From Atriophallophorus winterbourni (Eukaryota; Platyhelminthes; Trematoda; Plagiorchiida; Microphallidae), in NCBI GenBank assembly GCA_013407085.1, contig JACCGJ010001501.1, positions 59,353 through 123,352 of the forward strand: a DNA stretch of 64,000 nucleotides. The letters run 5' to 3'. The notes beneath the pieces are model-generated. The model had not been told where the DNA came from. It made no database searches and was given only the letters and a program-made list of their open reading frames with translations. Of this stretch, positions 60,401 to 64,000 are shown piece by piece; the first letter of the stretch is position 1, and each line of letters begins with the position of its first letter. The translations under genes and the position numbers were made by a program.

Positions 60401-60500
60401 ATTCAAGGGTATCATTAATGCTCTCCAGATTTAGAATCCAAATCCGTTTGCTCACACTGCTGTTGAGTTCTGCTGTTTTTGTTAGGCTAGTTCGCAAGGG
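57410..60500 (-). mobile_element. Family A RTE-like element, badly degraded
   Basis: Family sections can be followed from about 57410 (3' part, shared with 32370-32450), 58270 (shared with 32515 and 26940), 59637-59825 (linker SQQSLVRAFFGP shadow) to 60200 (EN part shared with 26640). No open RT remains. Confidence 0.65.
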
Positions 60501-60623
60501 AAACCCAACTGGATTCTCATAAAAAACTCCATCTTCTCGAAAAATGCGTGATATCATTCTGTTCAGGTCAATTGCAACAAGTATTCAGTAGGCAGAGGAG
60601 ATTTGAAATAAGAGATATTCATT

Positions 60624-60626
<3 letters not shown>

Positions 60627-60656
<30 letters not shown>
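60627..60656. repeat. TA microsatellite
   Basis: Pure (AT)n of about 15 units. Confidence 0.97.
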
Positions 60657-60661
<5 letters not shown>

Positions 60662-61200
60662 CATTGTTGGTTAAGGTTGGTACGATCAACCAGTTCAATC
60701 ACATGTTCGCATAAACAGGCACACAGAGTTAATGATTCGTCCTTTGTTTCAAGTGCATGCGATGCTGCTGGTAGTGTTCCTACTTAACGCGTGCAATTTG
60801 CACGAAACACACGTTGGGTGATTGTGTGATGGAAATGCATGCAAATGTGAGCTTTTGTTAATCCTTACGGGTTTGACCCTATTTGGACACATGTTTGAAC
60901 AGGTTGGTCGTAAAAGCCGTAACCAACAGTGGAATACAAGCGCAAAATGTTTCACTCGAAGAAGAAGATGAAGAAGAAGAAATTGACTTTATTCGTACAC
61001 ACGAACGCATGCGGATCATGATTATACTGAGCCCTGCCTGATGTGAGCAATCATCAATAAACCCTCGTGGGTATGAGTGGTGCAAATTCATCAAAGTTAT
61101 TGTTCGTAATCATGGATTTTAACGCAATCTACAAAAGTTTGAACACAAGTAGTTGAACTGGTTGGTGGTACCAGGCAAATCAACAGTAGATTAGGATCGC
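60657..61200. repeat. Hammerhead-associated repeats: one minus, two plus
   Basis: The same minus/plus/plus triplet seen in the three other blocks. Core near 60775-60812: CTTAACGCGTGCAATTTGCACGAAACACACG, stem II and GAAAC preserved. A GAA run at 60956-60981 is inserted in the second plus copy. Confidence 0.6.
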
Positions 61201-61340
61201 AATTCGTTAACCATTGTATTTAATTACGCCAAATAATTCAAATTAGTTGACATAGTTTGGTTAAATTATTAGGACCGTTATTTTTCTATATTTTTCCAAC
61301 ACGAATTGCGTAATTTACTGGGGAGTTAAGTTTCACTCAC

Positions 61341-61467
61341 CTTCTTTCCCCAGAGCCTTCGCTGTAGTCTTCACATCACTTGTTCTCTGGTTATTTATTC
61401 TCTTTATTTGAATTTTGCTCCATGCCTTCGGTTTCATCGTAGGTTTGGAACTTTTAGACCCGCTTAT
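61341..61467 (-). pseudogene. Basic exon-like segment, block 4
   Basis: 127 nt, open for 42 codons with the GTGAGTG donor, but ATG is ATA. Reads SKSSKPTMKPKAWSKIQIK; basic. Coding only if used as an internal exon. Confidence 0.4.
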
Positions 61468-62279
61468 TCTTGAAATGAAAATTGATTAATATTATAATAT
61501 TACACTGAATTCTATTCAACAACAACCAAATTTCCAATCACCACTCCTAATATTCCCTGCTCAAATAAGAAACAAATATGGTAAAATATTGGATCAATTC
61601 ATTGTTCTCATTTTCTTTTAAATCATCAGAATCATTCCGTTGTATAAATACAATCAATTAGCAAGGAATTAATAGTTGTGCTTTAATTGAGCATCTTTTT
61701 CTCATGATACACTCACATTTCAGGCGAAACCTCAGCTGTTTTTACTCAGACGAAACGCGATCAATCTGACCTTATCTGATGAGTATTAACAACACGAGCA
61801 TTTCGTTATTTTGTTTTGTGATCAATATTTTTTCGTTTTAATTCTAAATGTCTTATAATTACTTTATCACACGTTGATGTTGTTATAGGCTTCCTTTGGT
61901 GAATGTCAATCAAGCAAGTTAATCTTGTTATCCTCTGCTTTTGTAATGACTAAACACTCCGACTTAGAAACAACAACCTCGCTCGCGGTACTCACAAACT
62001 ATAATATACCTAATTTCGCTTCGGTTAGATGTGGCCAGATGTCACACGTCAGATAATTACTTTGTTCGTTAATTTTATTTAATGTCATGCAAACGATTTC
62101 CTACTTTGTTATACTTTTTGCCATAATTCTGAAATAAATATTTCCATTTCTAAGATCACGCATCATACTTGGATACATCAATAATTAAAATTTACAATAA
62201 ATCTATCCATTGTTATTTATTTTGAAATATACTTAAAAAACTGTGACGAAAAGAAAATTTCTTGTAGTCAGATTCGATG

Positions 62280-62580
62280 ATATCACCGTATGTATGATAT
62301 ATTTTCTACAAATTCTATCCATTCGACGTTCCTAATATTTGTGAATCTATTCTCAATCGGGACAGCGTTCACTAAGAAAGGCCTCCCAAATTCAGATGCA
62401 TTAAATAAAATTTGTCAGGTTGGCTGATGTAGAAGCTCGTAATCCAATGTGAGCTATCGTAACTATTACGACAATGCTCAATCACAGGTGCCGAAACAAA
62501 TTTTGGCTGCTTAAATCTACTCTGATAAATAGAGTTTTTTTATTTGAAAACATTTTATGTAATGCATGCCATTTAGGATA
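62280..62580 (-). pseudogene. Block 4 copy of the 19501 frame, broken
   Basis: Clear nucleotide similarity, several stops. Confidence 0.4.
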
Positions 62581-63373
62581 TTTATATAATAATTCAAGGA
62601 ATGATAACCGATATAAAATTAGTATCACAAATGCTCTTTTTCAATGACCGAAATTAATCCTTCAGATGCCTACGCCAACGAATTGTTGAGTGTCATCTAA
62701 TTTTCATCTTTATTACTGGTTGTCGAATTCATAAATCAGAACTCTAATTATTCGAACTAAGATAACATTTGGGGTAAACTCACGGCTTTTTTTTATCTGT
62801 GATCAAAATTTCCCCGAGACAAATGTTTGAAATTATAAAGAGTTATAAATGTATTGATACTTGAATAGAAGAGATGTATTTATCATTAATTTGGTTGTGG
62901 TCCAATGTCGCAACACATTGTGCCAATTCGAATTTTTAAGTTTATCAATTAAAGCAGACTTAGCAAGCATTCGTAATGGAAGTACATCTGGACGATATTA
63001 CGCTCAGAGACGAATTTTCCGTGAATACGTATAAATTTTGACACATTTTGTTTTCGGAATAAAATTAGCCAATACGTTTTAAATTTTGAACATTTCTGTA
63101 TATATTGGATGAATTTATATCGATATAAGCGCGCCTAACCAATTACGGTGCTTAATTAGTTTCATCATTCAACACAAAACACTTCAGGTTCTGTGATTAT
63201 TATTAGTGGTGATCAATGGGACGCAATTAATTCACCGTTTATTCACTCTGCGTTTGGTATGCATGATTATTGTGGCGAAATGAGGTAATTATATTTAGTT
63301 CTCCTTGCACATTATTCTATTTCGTTTAAGTTCCACAAATCTTACCAGTCTTGGCAACATTGCCTGCACTTAT

Positions 63374-63471
63374 GCCATAAATGTCTCTTTGTTCTACTCC
63401 AGGCTATCCAGTTTATAATTTTGCCGTAAATGTCTCTTTGTTCTACTCCAGGCTATTCAGTTTGTAATTTA
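63374..63471. repeat. 49-bp tandem duplication
   Basis: Units 63374-63422 and 63423-63471 differ at a few bases only. Confidence 0.9.
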
Positions 63472-63530
63472 TCTGTGTCTGGAAAAATAACTATAACATT
63501 CATATGATTCCGGTTCGGAATGTCGACTGA

Positions 63531-64000
63531 GGTATCGTGCTGTTTGCACTCATCAGATAGGGACAGTAAGATCAGGATCTGCATGCGGTTGGAACAGTGG
63601 AAGAATGGTAAACAAGGAGCGCTTGTATGCCACTGTTGGATAAGGCTGGTACGACCAACCTGTTCAAAGCATGTGTCCAAACACATGTTAAATGGGGTTA
63701 AACCCATAACCATGAAACAAAATATTCATTTGCATGCTTTTCCGTCATTCACACCCCACGACCGGTATCGTGCTGTTTGCACTCATCAGGTAGGGACAGT
63801 AAGATCAGGATCAGCATGCGCTTGAAACAGTGGAAGAATGGTAAACAAGGAGCGCTTGTATGCCACTGTTGGATAAGGCTGGTACGACCAACCTGTTCAA
63901 AGCATGTGTCCAAACACATGTTAAATGGGGTTAACCCCATAACCATGAAACAACATATTCATTTGCATGCTTTTCCGTCATTCACACCCCACGACCGGTT
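63531..64000 (-). repeat. 233-bp tandem monomers, hammerhead satellite
   Basis: Monomers 63531-63763 and 63764-63996 are nearly identical, and a third begins at 63997. The period is fixed by GGTATCG at 63531 and 63764 and by ACCGGT at 63761 and 63994. Continues out of the window. Confidence 0.95.
63754..63795 (-). ncRNA. Hammerhead ribozyme core at monomer junction
   Basis: Minus strand, in order: CCCTAC (stem I), CTGATGA, GTGC-AAACA-GCAC (stem II and loop), GAT (GAA expected; A14 changed to T), ACC/GGT stem III without a loop, C17, then GTGGGG pairing back to CCCTAC. Predicted cut between 63760 and 63759. GCATGC repeats outside can extend stem I. With no stem III loop a single unit cannot fold properly, so a dimeric form in a multimeric transcript is expected, as for other small stem III hammerheads. 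The next junction, cut off by the window end, has A at position 14 and so may be the active version. Confidence 0.72.

Noticed and set aside
63453..63946. Minus-strand frames starting MVMGLTPFNMCLDTCFEQVGR, seen twice
   Set aside because: They are the 233-bp tandem monomers themselves; the same frame appears in each unit because the units are copies.
1..64000. CRISPR arrays, tRNA or rRNA genes, bacterial operons
   Set aside because: No short regularly spaced repeats with unique spacers, no cloverleaf that I could fold, and no polycistronic gene order; tandem structure is satellite or microsatellite.

Overview
This is an AT-rich, intron- and repeat-dominated piece of an animal nuclear genome. 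There is no bacterial gene organisation, and most long open frames are wrecked non-LTR retrotransposons. Three lines of evidence point to a flatworm, probably a trematode: the reverse transcriptase families (RTE-like and CR1-like), a repeat carrying a hammerhead-ribozyme core, and two genes built from a signal-peptide exon followed by very short, frame-neutral exons, as in the schistosome micro-exon genes (MEGs). The species assignment is inference from recalled families, not a search result.

Layout. 1-8 kb: a micro-exon-type gene on the minus strand (leader exon 7809-7866; small exons at 6723, 6184, 5741 and 3267). It lies partly in a ~1.1 kb unit present twice (1-3670 and 4990-6140), the first copy interrupted by an RTE-like element (1.1-2.7 kb). 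8-12 kb: little that can be named, plus an RTE 3' fragment at 10.2-10.8 kb. 12.7-24 kb: the first copy of a large segmental duplication. 24-27 kb: RTE-like family A on the minus strand. 27-30 kb: a second, shorter block copy. 30-35 kb: two more family A copies, one with a 5' inversion. 35.6-38.0 kb: a second micro-exon-type gene on the minus strand, with a leader exon homologous to the first. 38.1-39.0 kb: a 75-bp tandem pair, AT microsatellites and a CR1-like fragment. 39.1-43.8 kb: a 1.6 kb direct duplication flanking another LINE fragment. 44.3-57.3 kb: the second copy of the large duplication, enlarged by a CR1-like element (46.9-49.4 kb) and a fold-back insertion (54.35-54.62 kb). 57.4-60.5 kb: degraded family A. 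60.6-63.5 kb: fourth block copy. 63.5-64.0 kb: 233-bp tandem monomers whose junction carries a hammerhead core.

The four related blocks (18.1-20.7, 27.1-29.95, 53.6-57.2 and 60.65-63.45 kb) each hold a basic exon-like segment on the minus strand with a conserved GTGAGT donor, and a second 3' conserved region that is one 95-codon frame in block 1 but broken elsewhere. Dispersed copies of the hammerhead-associated repeat sit between and inside these blocks.

The two micro-exon genes look functional by reading frame and splice signals. Most retrotransposons do not: stops, internal deletions or lost catalytic residues are visible. The most interesting content is the pair of micro-exon leader genes, where every proposed junction is phase 1 and so freely skippable, and the self-cleaving-type tandem repeat. 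Coordinates of repeat boundaries are read by eye and are approximate; exon coordinates of the two micro-exon genes are exact to the base as proposed. Terminal exons of both genes were not found.
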